DNA from: Bacillota bacterium
Lineage (GTDB): Bacteria > Bacillota > Ch66
DNA: 46,769 nucleotides
Reading direction: 5' to 3'
NCBI GenBank assembly: GCA_013178045.1
Contig: JABLXP010000013.1
Span: forward strand, 1 to 46,769
Positions 34,486 to 41,718 of this stretch are shown piece after piece (within the stretch, counting starts at the first letter, position 1; every line of letters begins with the position of its first letter). The position numbers and the translations under genes are program-made. The notes below the pieces were generated by a model. The model was not told the origin of the DNA. It saw only the letters and a program-made list of their open reading frames with translations, and ran no database searches.

Positions 34486-35626
34486 CGAGCGGATTTATCT
34501 ATCGCCCCCGCATATGAGCGGCTATGAACTGGAATACATTAAAGAAGCGTTTGCATCCAACTGGATCGCGCCGCTGGGGCCGCACGTGACGGCCTTTGAG
34601 CAGGAAGTGGCGGAATACGTGGGGGCAGCGGGAGCATTAGCGGTCAGTTCCGGGACAGCGGCCATCCACCTGGGGCTGCGGCTATTGGGGGTAGGTGCGG
34701 GGGACACAGTGTTTTGTTCCTCCTTTACTTTTATCGGCAGTGTGAATCCGGTGCTCTACCAGGGCGCAGAACCGGTTTTTATCGACTCCAACCGTGAGAC
34801 CTGGAATATGTCGCCGCTGGCCTTGGAGAAAGCATTTTGGTGGGCTGATAAAACAGGTAAATTACCAAAGGCGGTTATTGTGGTTAATCTTTATGGTCAG
34901 AGCGCAGATATGGAGCCCATCTTGGAAATTTGCAATCGCTACGGAGTGCCGGTGCTGGAGGATGCGGCCGAGTCACTGGGGGCGACTTATAAAGGCCGGG
35001 CCAGCGGTACCTGGGGTAAGTTTGGGGTCTATTCTTTTAATGGAAATAAGATTATCACTACTTCCGGTGGTGGCATGCTGGTGTCTGATGATGTCGAAGC
35101 CCTGGAAAAGGCGCTGTACTGGGCAACCCAGGCGCGGGAGCCGGCCCCGTGGTACCAGCATACGGAAATGGGCTATAATTACCGGATGAGCAATGTTGTG
35201 GCGGCGATCGGGAGAGGACAACTGCGGATCCTGGATCAGCGGATTGAGGCTCGCCGGGCGGTTTTTAACCGTTATTATGAGGCCTTATCTGACATTGATG
35301 GCATTGGGTTTATGCCGGAAGCTGGATACGGTCGCGCCAATCGCTGGTTGACAGTGGTAACGTTTGATCCGGCGCGATGCGGGGTGACGGCTATGGATGT
35401 CTATACGGCCCTGGCCCGGGAGAATATCGAGTCCCGGCCGGTCTGGAAGCCGATGCATTTGCAGCCGCTGTTTAAAAATCATGCCTACTTCCCGCATGGG
35501 GAGCAGGAAAGTGTGTGTGACAAGATTTTTGCGACGGGTCTTTGTTTACCATCGGGTTCAAATTTAACCGAAGATGACCAGTGGCGCGTAATTGCATGTA
35601 TCAAGAAGTTGATGGGCAAAAGGTAG
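34472..35626 (+). CDS. PLP-dependent sugar aminotransferase (PglE-like, DegT family)
   Basis: 384 residues; ATG 34472 with GGGAGG eight bases upstream, overlapping the previous gene by 14 bases. YLSPPHMSGYELEYIKEAF at the N-terminus and SNWIAPLGPHVTAFE are typical of the PglE/PseC-like group that aminates 4-keto-6-deoxy sugars. PLP residues: SSGTAAIHLGLRLL, LEDAAESLGATYKG, and Schiff-base Lys193 in YSFNGNKIITTSGGG. The likely substrate is the product of the PglF/WbpM-like dehydratase. This is the second aminotransferase of the cluster and differs clearly from the WbpE-like one. Confidence 0.9.
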   Translation: MSDSNERIYLSPPHMSGYELEYIKEAFASNWIAPLGPHVTAFEQEVAEYVGAAGALAVSSGTAAIHLGLRLLGVGAGDTVFCSSFTFIGSVNPVLYQGAEPVFIDSNRETWNMSPLALEKAFWWADKTGKLPKAVIVVNLYGQSADMEPILEICNRYGVPVLEDAAESLGATYKGRASGTWGKFGVYSFNGNKIITTSGGGMLVSDDVEALEKALYWATQAREPAPWYQHTEMGYNYRMSNVVAAIGRGQLRILDQRIEARRAVFNRYYEALSDIDGIGFMPEAGYGRANRWLTVVTFDPARCGVTAMDVYTALARENIESRPVWKPMHLQPLFKNHAYFPHGEQESVCDKIFATGLCLPSGSNLTEDDQWRVIACIKKLMGKR

Positions 35627-35666
35627 AAAAACTGATTAATCAATAAAATTTCGGGAGGGAGACCAT

Positions 35667-36410
35667 TTGTATAACTTTATCCATCCGGCGGCTATTCTGG
35701 GTGAGAATTGTCAGATTGGGTATTATACCGTGATCAACGCCGGGGTTGTAATCGGGGACCGGGCGGTCATCGGCAATGGCGTGACCGTTTATCCTGGGAC
35801 GGTTATTGGGCATGGCTGTATCATTTCGGATAATGCTGTTCTGGGCAAACCTTTGACGCTGGCGAAAATCAGTACGGTTAAGATAGTTGGTGAGCTGCCG
35901 CCGCTGCGGATTGGCGCTGAATGTAAGATCGGTGCCGGTGCTGTAATCTATGCTGGCACGGTGATCGGCAATCATTGTCTGGTGGGGGATCTGGCCTCGG
36001 TCCGAGAACAGTGCCGGCTGGGCGAATACGTGGTCGTGGGTCGGGGGGTGGCGGTGGAGAACCAGGTGACGATTGGCGATTATACGAAGATCCAGACGGG
36101 GGCCTACATCACGGCGCACACGACGATCGCGGACCATGTTTTCATCGGGCCAATGGCCAAAACGTACAATGATAATTATATGGGCCGCACGGAGAAGCGG
36201 TTTCAGTACCTGAAAGGACCGACGATCCACCGGGGGGCCCGGGTCGGCGGCGGAGCGCTCCTGCTGCCGGGCGTGGTAATAAACGAGGAGGCCTTTGTCG
36301 CGGCGGGGGCCCTGGTGACCAGAGATGTCCCAGCGCGACGGCTGGTGAAGGGTGTGCCGGCCCGGGTGGTACGGGAGGTCCCAGCCGAGGAATTACTGGA
36401 TTATAAGTAA
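35667..36410 (+). CDS. Left-handed beta-helix (hexapeptide) acyltransferase
   Basis: 247 residues, TTG start at 35667 strongly supported by GGGAGGGAG five bases upstream. Hexapeptide repeats run almost from the first residue (ILGENCQIGYYTVINAGVVI, AVIGNGVTVYPGTVIG) to GARVGGGALLLPGVVINEEA, ending with VKGVPARVVREVP. A central loop (KPLTLAKISTVK) interrupts the helix. Such trimeric enzymes acetylate amino sugars from acetyl-CoA. It lacks the N-terminal Rossmann domain of PglD, so a WbpD-like role on the 3-amino sugar is favoured, although its position next to the PglE-like gene allows the 4-amino sugar. It is the only acetyltransferase found in the cluster. Confidence 0.85.
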   Translation: MYNFIHPAAILGENCQIGYYTVINAGVVIGDRAVIGNGVTVYPGTVIGHGCIISDNAVLGKPLTLAKISTVKIVGELPPLRIGAECKIGAGAVIYAGTVIGNHCLVGDLASVREQCRLGEYVVVGRGVAVENQVTIGDYTKIQTGAYITAHTTIADHVFIGPMAKTYNDNYMGRTEKRFQYLKGPTIHRGARVGGGALLLPGVVINEEAFVAAGALVTRDVPARRLVKGVPARVVREVPAEELLDYK

Positions 36411-36465
36411 AGGAAAATAAATTAAGGAATAGCCAGGAGAAGAGTTTTTATGGGAGTATTTCGGG

Positions 36466-37032
36466 ATGCTCAATGACCGAAAACAAATTCACCGATGGTT
36501 GGCGGTGCTCGTCTGCTTAGTCATTATCGCTATTTTCTCCAATACCCCGGGGACGCAGCAGGACCTGAAGCCGTTCCTCCGCCGGCACCCGACCCTGATC
36601 AAGGCGGTGCAGCGTTTGCCGCACCTGCATTTTACCTATGCCGGGCGGGTGCTGGATAACCGGGTTGATCTAGTTCTTTTTCTGTATATTGTACTGCGCA
36701 AAGTGGCCCATGTGCTGGTTTACGGGGGGCTGGGGCTGTCCTTGGCCGGGGCTTTGGCCGGGATGGGCCGGCGTCGCTGGGTGTGGGCGGGTCTGCTGGT
36801 GGCGGGGGTGGCTGTCCTGGATGAGTGGCACCAGATGAGCGTGGCGGGGCGTGACGGGCTGGTGCAGGACGTGGTTCTGGATGTGGCGGGCTACGGTGGA
36901 CTGGTCATGCTGTATTTGACATACCGGGCAGTGGGGCAGGTTGTCCAGCGGAAGAAGAACAATGCAGCCGGCCCCGGGGATGCTTCACAGGAAACGGGTG
37001 CTGAAGGGCCGGCTGAAGCGGCTAAATCATAA
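36466..37032 (+). CDS. VanZ-like membrane protein
   Basis: 188 residues; GGGAG nine bases before ATG 36466. Hydrophobic helices at about 12-28, 75-105 and 108-125. The VanZ signature is present: RKVAHVLVYGGLGLSL, DEWHQMSVAGRDGLVQDVVLD. VanZ-type proteins are linked to resistance to lipid II-binding antibiotics and are frequent at the ends of EPS loci, but their biochemical role is not settled. The C-terminal tail is Ala/Glu/Gly-rich and probably disordered. It ends 16 bases before the stop of the convergent gene. Confidence 0.85.
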   Translation: MLNDRKQIHRWLAVLVCLVIIAIFSNTPGTQQDLKPFLRRHPTLIKAVQRLPHLHFTYAGRVLDNRVDLVLFLYIVLRKVAHVLVYGGLGLSLAGALAGMGRRRWVWAGLLVAGVAVLDEWHQMSVAGRDGLVQDVVLDVAGYGGLVMLYLTYRAVGQVVQRKKNNAAGPGDASQETGAEGPAEAAKS

Positions 37033-37047
37033 GGCTTTTGGGTCGAC

Positions 37048-37275
37048 TCACTCCGACCTGGTCACCGCCAGGCACTTCAGGGCGAACTCGTACTGCCGGC
37101 GCAGTTCGTCGGCCAGCTGTTCCAGCTGCTGCTCGTCCAGGTCTTTCAGGTTGGTTGTGCCGGCGACTTCAAGGATGATCTGTTTGATTTGCCAGGGGTA
37201 GTAGCCGAGCGCAGACAGACTGGCGCACAGGATCTGCACGGTTCTGACCGGTGGTTTGATTTCATTGACCAGCAT
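37048..37275 (-). CDS. Small conserved protein, paralogue B flanking the glycan cluster
   Basis: 75 residues from ATG 37275 on the minus strand; GGGAGG stands eleven bases upstream. Longer upstream starts (37317, 37452) lack a ribosome site and would add residues absent from the paralogue. Similarity to the gene at 9866 is clear along the whole length: RTVQILCASLSALGYYPWQI, GTTNLKDLDEQQLEQLADEL, and RQYEFALKC. No known domain is recognised. It is convergent with the VanZ-like gene. The pair faces inward from both ends of the 27-kb glycan cluster. Confidence 0.75.
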   Translation of the reverse strand: MLVNEIKPPVRTVQILCASLSALGYYPWQIKQIILEVAGTTNLKDLDEQQLEQLADELRRQYEFALKCLAVTRSE

Positions 37276-37620
37276 ATTTGTAAAAGCCTCCCGGGTAAGG
37301 TTTTTTATCTCCAGCATAGCAGGCCCGGGGTAAGAAAAAGGAAGTATTGTGGGGCGACAGCGGGCCAAAATCTTCTTTATCCCTACAATAATCGAAAAGC
37401 GGATGAGGCGGTGTCGGAAGGTCTGGCTCTTGAGAATTATGGCCGGGAACATTATATGGAAAATGTGGGTCGCAATTGTTCGCTAAATAGGCGGCGAAAT
37501 CCGGGTTCCGGGAGTGGTTATTGTCGGAAAAAACTTAATGTCTGACAATATTTTATCTAGAAGGAAAAATTCGTTCTTAGTGGTTATGATTAGGACGAAT
37601 CCGTCCCGGTGGTAAAATTT
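37276..37620. other. Divergent intergenic region
   Basis: 345 bases between the small minus-strand gene and the coiled-coil gene. TTGTCGGA (37521-37528) and TCTGACAA (37541-37548) form an 8-bp stem with one wobble, followed by TATTTTA. Open frames here have no ribosome site and no recognisable family. The promoter for the gene on the right is described separately. Confidence 0.4.
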
Positions 37621-37623
37621 ATG

Positions 37624-37632
37624 TGGTATAAT
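37624..37632 (+). promoter_or_regulatory. Extended -10 promoter of coiled-coil gene 1
   Basis: TGTGGTATAAT, with TATAAT at 37627-37632 and an extended -10 TG. The -35 region is poor. The same TGTGGTA(T/A)AAT string occurs before the genes at 39947 and 46369. Confidence 0.6.
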
Positions 37633-37687
37633 TAATCAAAAGCAGCGGTCATAAAACATTTTGGTTGGTAGAAGAAGGGAGCCCATT

Positions 37688-37942
37688 ATGGCGGAAGACC
37701 GTCTTGAACATGTGGAAAGAATGCTGACGGAATTGATTCGCATCGTGGGCAATACCAATGCGGCGGTGGAGGAACTCCGCGAGGGACAGGCGCGGATCGA
37801 AGACCGATTGGACCGGATTGAGACTCGGCTGGCGCGGGTAGAAACAGAGCTCAAGGAAATCAAAGAGGAGCAAAAGTCGATTATCGCGATCGTTGGTGAA
37901 CATGAGGTGGCAATCAGGACCTTGCGGCGGATACCAGTATAA
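37688..37942 (+). CDS. Small coiled-coil protein, family member 1
   Basis: 84 residues from ATG 37688, with GAAGGGAG six bases upstream. Almost entirely charged heptads (RIEDRLDRIETRLARVETEL). The N-terminal block EDRLEHVERMLTELIRIVG recurs at 46369 (EERLDSIERVLAELVRVVG), and the C-terminal block ELKEIKEEQKSI with GEHEVAIRTLRR recurs in the gene at 38041. No signal peptide, no membrane segment and no known domain. Probably cytoplasmic and oligomeric. The function is unknown to me; see the family finding. Confidence 0.75.
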   Translation: MAEDRLEHVERMLTELIRIVGNTNAAVEELREGQARIEDRLDRIETRLARVETELKEIKEEQKSIIAIVGEHEVAIRTLRRIPV

Positions 37943-38040
37943 ACGGTTCAGAATTGTAAAACAAGTTGGACAAAAGGGTCTGGGCGAGAGATGTCGAAGT
38001 ACGATCACAAACAAACCTGATCATGAATGGAGTGAGACCG

Positions 38041-38652
38041 ATGAAGATCCTGATCTCGGGCCAGGAATTTGCCCGGGTGCGCAGTTTGCTGGCCGAGCAA
38101 GCGGGAACGATGCCGACCGATGAGGAAGTCTGCCGGTCCCTGCTGTTTCAGGAGGGGACATACGAACTGACCCAGGAGGAAATGCAGGAAATGCTGGTGT
38201 GTTTTCGGCTGTCGGCCCTGATGGAAGACGGTGAGGAGAACATTTTGATGCTGGGGATAGAGAACCGGGTGAAGCTTTATCCCACCGGGCGGCTGGCTGA
38301 TCTGGCGGATCCGGCGGAAAACTGGCTGAAGCGGCTGGCCGATACCCTGCACATCACGCCGGAAGTGGTGGTGGACGGGAAAACCGTACTGGCTCCGCCG
38401 CGGGTTGAGGAACCCGGTGTTGAGGTGACGAATGAACCTGTGGAAACCGCGGCGGAAGACCGTCTCGCGCGTATGGAAAGGCTGGTTGTGGAACTGCGCC
38501 AGGAACTGCGCGCCTGGCGCGACCAGATGGAAGCCTGCTTGGATCGCCTGGAAAAGGAGTTCAAGGAAATCAGGGAGCACCAGCGGTCGATGTCCGGTAT
38601 CCTGGGCGAGCACGAGGTGTTGCTCCGCAGCCTGCGCCGACGGGCGATCTGA
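38041..38652 (+). CDS. Coiled-coil protein with unique N-terminal domain, family member 2
   Basis: 203 residues; ATG 38041 with GGAGTGA upstream. Residues 1-125 form a globular domain I do not recognise (MKILISGQEFARVRSLLAEQ, YELTQEEMQEMLVCFRLSAL). A Pro/Glu linker (125-140) leads to a coiled coil (140-190) ending in LEKEFKEIREHQRSMSGILG and EHEVLLRSLRR, nearly the same C-terminal block as the small gene just upstream. This looks like the same tail module attached to a different head. Likely co-transcribed with the gene at 37688. Confidence 0.75.
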   Translation: MKILISGQEFARVRSLLAEQAGTMPTDEEVCRSLLFQEGTYELTQEEMQEMLVCFRLSALMEDGEENILMLGIENRVKLYPTGRLADLADPAENWLKRLADTLHITPEVVVDGKTVLAPPRVEEPGVEVTNEPVETAAEDRLARMERLVVELRQELRAWRDQMEACLDRLEKEFKEIREHQRSMSGILGEHEVLLRSLRRRAI

Positions 38653-38667
38653 GTAGGGAAAACTTTG

Positions 38668-38697
38668 TTGGTCAAAGAAAGCCGGATGGTATATAAT
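38668..38697 (+). promoter_or_regulatory. Promoter of the UDP-GlcNAc 2-epimerase gene
   Basis: TTGGTC at 38668-38673 and TATAAT at 38692-38697 with an 18-base spacer. Transcription would begin near 38704, exactly at the foot of the following hairpin. Confidence 0.7.
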
Positions 38698-38700
38698 TAA

Positions 38701-38741
38701 GGACGGAAATCACTGGCGGATAGACCAGTTATCTTCCGTCC
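38701..38741 (+). promoter_or_regulatory. 5' leader hairpin before wecB-like gene
   Basis: GGACGGAA (38701-38708) and TTCCGTCC (38734-38741) are perfectly complementary. An inner ACTGG/CCAGT pair extends the stem. It sits at the predicted 5' end of the transcript and 12 bases before the ribosome site GAGGTGG, followed by a T-rich stretch. It could stabilise the mRNA, attenuate transcription or bind a regulator. Confidence 0.6.
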
Positions 38742-38763
38742 ATTAATTTTCTTGAGGTGGAGC

Positions 38764-39891
38764 ATGGACAAGCTGAAAGTGATGACGATATTCGGCACGC
38801 GGCCGGAGGCCATCAAGATGGCGCCGGTGGTGAAGGAGCTGCAGAAGTTTCCCGACCAGATTATCACCAGAGTCACGGTGACCGCCCAGCACCGGGAGAT
38901 GCTAGACCAGGTGCTGGACCTTTTTCAGATCAGGCCTGACCACGACCTGAACATCATGCAGGCGCGGCAGTCGCTCTTCGAGGTGACGACGCGGGCGCTT
39001 CAGGGTCTGCGGGAGGTGCTGGAGGCGGAGCGGCCCGACCTGGTGCTGGTGCACGGGGACACGACGACGACGTTTGTCGGCAGCCTGGCGGCTTTTTACC
39101 TCCAGATCCCGGTGGGACATGTGGAGGCGGGCTTGCGGACCCGCAACAAATACTCGCCCTTTCCCGAGGAGATGAACCGCAAGCTGACGGGCGCGCTGGC
39201 TGACCTGCACTTTGCCCCGACGGCGACTTCCCGTCAGAACCTGCTGGACGAAGCGGTGCCGGCCGAGCGGATCTGGGTGACGGGGAACACGGTGATCGAC
39301 GCCCTGCTGGCTACGGTCAAGCCCGACTACCGGTTTACGGGGGAACTGGCGGCGATTGACCTGTCGCGGCGGACGCTGGTGGTGACCACCCACCGGCGGG
39401 AGAACCTGGGCGAGCCCCTGCGGCAGGTGTATCTGGCTTTTCGGGACCTGCTCGAGTATTTCCCGGATATCCAGATCGTTTTTCCCGTGCACCGGAACCC
39501 GCAGGTGCGGGAGGTGGTCAACGCGGTGCTGGGGCACCTGGACCGGGTGCACCTGATCGAACCCCTTGATTATGAACCTTTTGCCAACCTGATGAACCGG
39601 GCGACGCTGGTCCTGACCGATTCGGGCGGGCTGCAGGAGGAGGCGCCGTCCCTGGGCAAGCCGGTGCTGGTTCTGCGCGACACCACGGAGCGGCCGGAGG
39701 CGGTGGCGGCCGGCACGGTGAAGCTGGTGGGGACCGACCGGGAGACGGTCTTTCGGGAGACCCGGCGGCTGCTGGAGGACCGGCAGGAGTACGAGCGGAT
39801 GGCCCGGGCGGTCAATCCTTACGGGGACGGGCACGCGGCCGAGCGGATCGTGCGGGCGATTCTGGAGTATTTCGGGCGAACAATTGTTTGA
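38764..39891 (+). CDS. wecB: UDP-N-acetylglucosamine 2-epimerase, non-hydrolysing (MnaA/WecB)
   Basis: 375 residues from ATG 38764, preceded by GAGGTGG. Complete family motifs: MTIFGTRPEAIKMAPVVKEL, TAQHREMLDQVLDLF, VLVHGDTTTTFVGSLAAFYL, VGHVEAGLRT, TTHRRENLG, PVHRNPQVREVV and LTDSGGLQEEAPSLGKPVLV. The enzyme interconverts UDP-GlcNAc and UDP-ManNAc, the precursor for wall-linkage units, teichoic acids and ManNAc-containing secondary polymers. It has its own promoter and leader hairpin, separate from the glycan cluster. It differs from the WbpI-like copy at 30543, which has the variant N-terminus expected for a uronic-acid substrate. Confidence 0.93.
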   Translation: MDKLKVMTIFGTRPEAIKMAPVVKELQKFPDQIITRVTVTAQHREMLDQVLDLFQIRPDHDLNIMQARQSLFEVTTRALQGLREVLEAERPDLVLVHGDTTTTFVGSLAAFYLQIPVGHVEAGLRTRNKYSPFPEEMNRKLTGALADLHFAPTATSRQNLLDEAVPAERIWVTGNTVIDALLATVKPDYRFTGELAAIDLSRRTLVVTTHRRENLGEPLRQVYLAFRDLLEYFPDIQIVFPVHRNPQVREVVNAVLGHLDRVHLIEPLDYEPFANLMNRATLVLTDSGGLQEEAPSLGKPVLVLRDTTERPEAVAAGTVKLVGTDRETVFRETRRLLEDRQEYERMARAVNPYGDGHAAERIVRAILEYFGRTIV

Positions 39892-39916
39892 CGCAGAGTG
39901 GTTAGTGTGGTATAAT
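39888..39916 (+). promoter_or_regulatory. Sigma-A promoter of coiled-coil gene 3
   Basis: TTGACG (39888-39893), a 17-base spacer, and TATAAT (39911-39916) preceded by TGTGG. The -35 hexamer overlaps the stop codon of the wecB-like gene. Confidence 0.85.
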
Positions 39917-39946
39917 ATGGATAAACGGTGTTAGGGGGGAGCCCGC

Positions 39947-40348
39947 GTGGAAAAAGTATTGGGGCAGATCCTGGATGAGCTGAAGTTGATGCGGCATGAT
40001 CTGGACAGCTTGAAGGCGGATGTGGCGACTTTAAAGAACGATGTGGCGACTTTAAAGACCGATGTGACAACTTTAAAGACCGATGTGGCGACTTTAAAGA
40101 CCGATGTGACGGGCCTGCAGGCGGGGCAGCAGGAGCACGCGCAAATCCTGCGCGCCCTGGAGCACCGCGCGCAGGAAAACGGGGCCCGGCTCACCCGCCT
40201 GGAGGAGAAGGTGGACTCGCTGCAGGGCGAGCAGGCGGCATTCCGTAAAGAGGTGAAGGAGCAACTGGCTGAGTTCAAGGAAGACCTGCTGTACGTGAGT
40301 AAAAAGGTCATTCAGCACGAGGCCAAACTGATGGCCTTAGGGCGGTAG
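39947..40348 (+). CDS. Coiled-coil protein with 21-bp heptad repeats, family member 3
   Basis: 133 residues from GTG 39947, with GGGGGG seven bases upstream. The N-terminus EKVLGQILDELKLMRHDLD is followed by five heptads of the form D-V-x-T-L-K-T encoded by near-identical 21-base DNA units, then a charged coiled coil and the end VIQHEAKLMALGR. No signal peptide or membrane helix. The heptads predict a parallel oligomer. It resembles tail-fibre-like or structural coiled coils only in composition; no function can be given. It has a strong own promoter. Confidence 0.75.
   Translation: MEKVLGQILDELKLMRHDLDSLKADVATLKNDVATLKTDVTTLKTDVATLKTDVTGLQAGQQEHAQILRALEHRAQENGARLTRLEEKVDSLQGEQAAFRKEVKEQLAEFKEDLLYVSKKVIQHEAKLMALGR
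40019..40111 (+). repeat. Tandem 21-bp repeats
   Basis: Units start at 40019, 40040, 40061 and 40082, with a partial fifth at 40103. Each is GATGTGGCGACTTTAAAGAC-like with one to three changes. They encode one coiled-coil heptad each, so unit gain or loss would keep the frame. Confidence 0.9.
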
Positions 40349-40634
40349 CTGTTCAGGACATTAACCAGGATTTCGGACCGGTCAGCGAAGGGGGATTTCT
40401 TCAGGCGGTCGGCTAACCAGCGGCCAGAGCCAACTGCGAGGCGGGAAACTTTAGGCTAGTCTCAACATTCAGCCGGTGATCTGCCAGTAAATTTATCGGT
40501 CATGGTAAACAGACAGGTAGCGACCTTCGGTTAAGTCAAAAAATCAGCTTGGTAACTTGACGTTGGCTAAGTTTAAGTGTGTTCACTTCGGGGTATACTC
40601 ATACCAGAACCATTATTTTCAAGGGGGTTTTGGG
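40349..40634. other. Intergenic region
   Basis: About 285 bases. I see no gene; the extension of the next frame to 40557 has no ribosome site. No strong hairpin with T-run follows the coiled-coil gene. A promoter for the short gene at 40635 may lie in the A/T-rich part near 40550-40600. Confidence 0.4.
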
Positions 40635-40760
40635 ATGAGCCGGCCAGTGGTGATCAGGCGGCGGGGCCGCGGTAATATTTTCGATTTGTTTGTGAAGGCA
40701 AGCCAGAAAATCCTGCTGGAGAAAAAGGCCCGGCGCCTTTTTGGTGGGGAGTTGGATTAG
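40635..40760 (+). CDS. 41-residue basic peptide
   Basis: ATG 40635 is preceded by AAGGGGG and the gene is closed by a perfect terminator, which supports a real small gene. The peptide begins MSRPVVIRRRGRGNIFDLF and ends KARRLFGGELD; it has 11 Arg/Lys in the first 35 residues and no membrane segment or known domain. It might bind nucleic acid or a membrane surface. No homologue comes to mind. Monocistronic, between a coiled-coil gene and the DUF421 gene. Confidence 0.6.
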   Translation: MSRPVVIRRRGRGNIFDLFVKASQKILLEKKARRLFGGELD

Positions 40761-40771
40761 ACGAAGCGTTG

Positions 40772-40806
40772 TCAGACCCGGGTGTAGGGAGGGTCTGATT
40801 TTTTTT
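40772..40806 (+). terminator. Rho-independent terminator
   Basis: TCAGACCC (40772-40779) and GGGTCTGA (40791-40798) form a perfect 8-bp stem followed by eight T at 40799-40806. Confidence 0.95.
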
Positions 40807-40880
40807 GCTGCGGCGCATAGAAAACGGGTGCTGTTGCCATAATAAAACAGTGAATTTTGCCTTGCAGGGAGGGGATCACA

Positions 40881-41597
40881 GTGGACTGGTTGTTGATGAC
40901 CACATTTCAGACGGGGCTGGCCTTTATCAGTATCCTGGTGTACGCGCGGATCCTGGGCAAGGAACAGGTCGGGCAGCTGACGGTCTATGATTACATCACC
41001 GGCATCACGTTTGGCGATCTGGCGGCGATGATTGCGATCGGGGGCACCGAGAAGATCTGGCAGCACCTGTGGGCCCTGACCGTATTTGTCGCGCTGGCTT
41101 TTTCGGCGGCGTTTATCACAGAGAAAAGCCGCCCTTTGCGGAAACTGATCGAGGGGGAACCGACGGTGGTGATCCACAACGGCAAGATTCTGGAAGACAA
41201 CATGCGGCGCATGCGGTACAGCGTGGATAACCTCATGACTCAGCTGCGTGACAAGAACATTTTCAACATTGCCGACGTGGAGTACGCCATCCTGGAGACC
41301 AACGGGTCCCTCAGCGTGCTGCCCAAGTCCCAGCACCGGCCCGTCACCCCGCAGGACCTGCAGCTGCCGACACAGTACGAGGGGGTACCCACTGAACTGG
41401 TGGTGGATGGTCAGGTCATTTACCCGAACTTGCAGCAGTTGAACCTGGACGAGCAGTGGCTGATCGCGGAACTCCAGAAGCAGGGATTTAACAGTGTCCG
41501 GGATGTTGTTTATGCCAGTCTGGACGCCAGCGGTAAACTCTACATCGACCAGCGCCGTGACAACCTGCAGTTTCCCGTGGACGTAGACGACAAATAA
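40881..41597 (+). CDS. DUF421 (YetF/YcaP-like) membrane protein
   Basis: 238 residues from GTG 40881, six bases after GGGAGGGG; a TTG at 40857 is less likely. Three hydrophobic helices in the first 85 residues (TTFQTGLAFISILVYARILG, ALTVFVALAFSAAF), with the conserved motif LTVYDYITGITFGDLAAM. The cytoplasmic part contains GEPTVVIHNGKILEDNMRRM, DNLMTQLRDKNIFNIADVEY and AILETNGSLSVLPKS, the DUF421 core. A repeated C-terminal domain follows. Family members occur in spore-formers, where some influence spore properties; the exact role is not known. Confidence 0.88.
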   Translation: MDWLLMTTFQTGLAFISILVYARILGKEQVGQLTVYDYITGITFGDLAAMIAIGGTEKIWQHLWALTVFVALAFSAAFITEKSRPLRKLIEGEPTVVIHNGKILEDNMRRMRYSVDNLMTQLRDKNIFNIADVEYAILETNGSLSVLPKSQHRPVTPQDLQLPTQYEGVPTELVVDGQVIYPNLQQLNLDEQWLIAELQKQGFNSVRDVVYASLDASGKLYIDQRRDNLQFPVDVDDK

Positions 41598-41718
41598 ATG
41601 GGGACAGGCTACTTTTTTTATAGCTTTTTAGAGGGGACGAGCTGCTTTACGGCCGGGGCGAGGCGTGTTACAATTATTGGGAAAGTGGGCATAATACGAG
41701 CTTCGGAGGTTACCGCAT

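Noticed and set aside
37189-37545. 118-codon plus-strand frame
   Set aside because: Runs antisense through the small paralogue B gene, has no ribosome site and no family features.
40019-40111. CRISPR-like array
   Set aside because: Repeats are contiguous with no spacers and are in frame within a coding sequence; they encode heptads.
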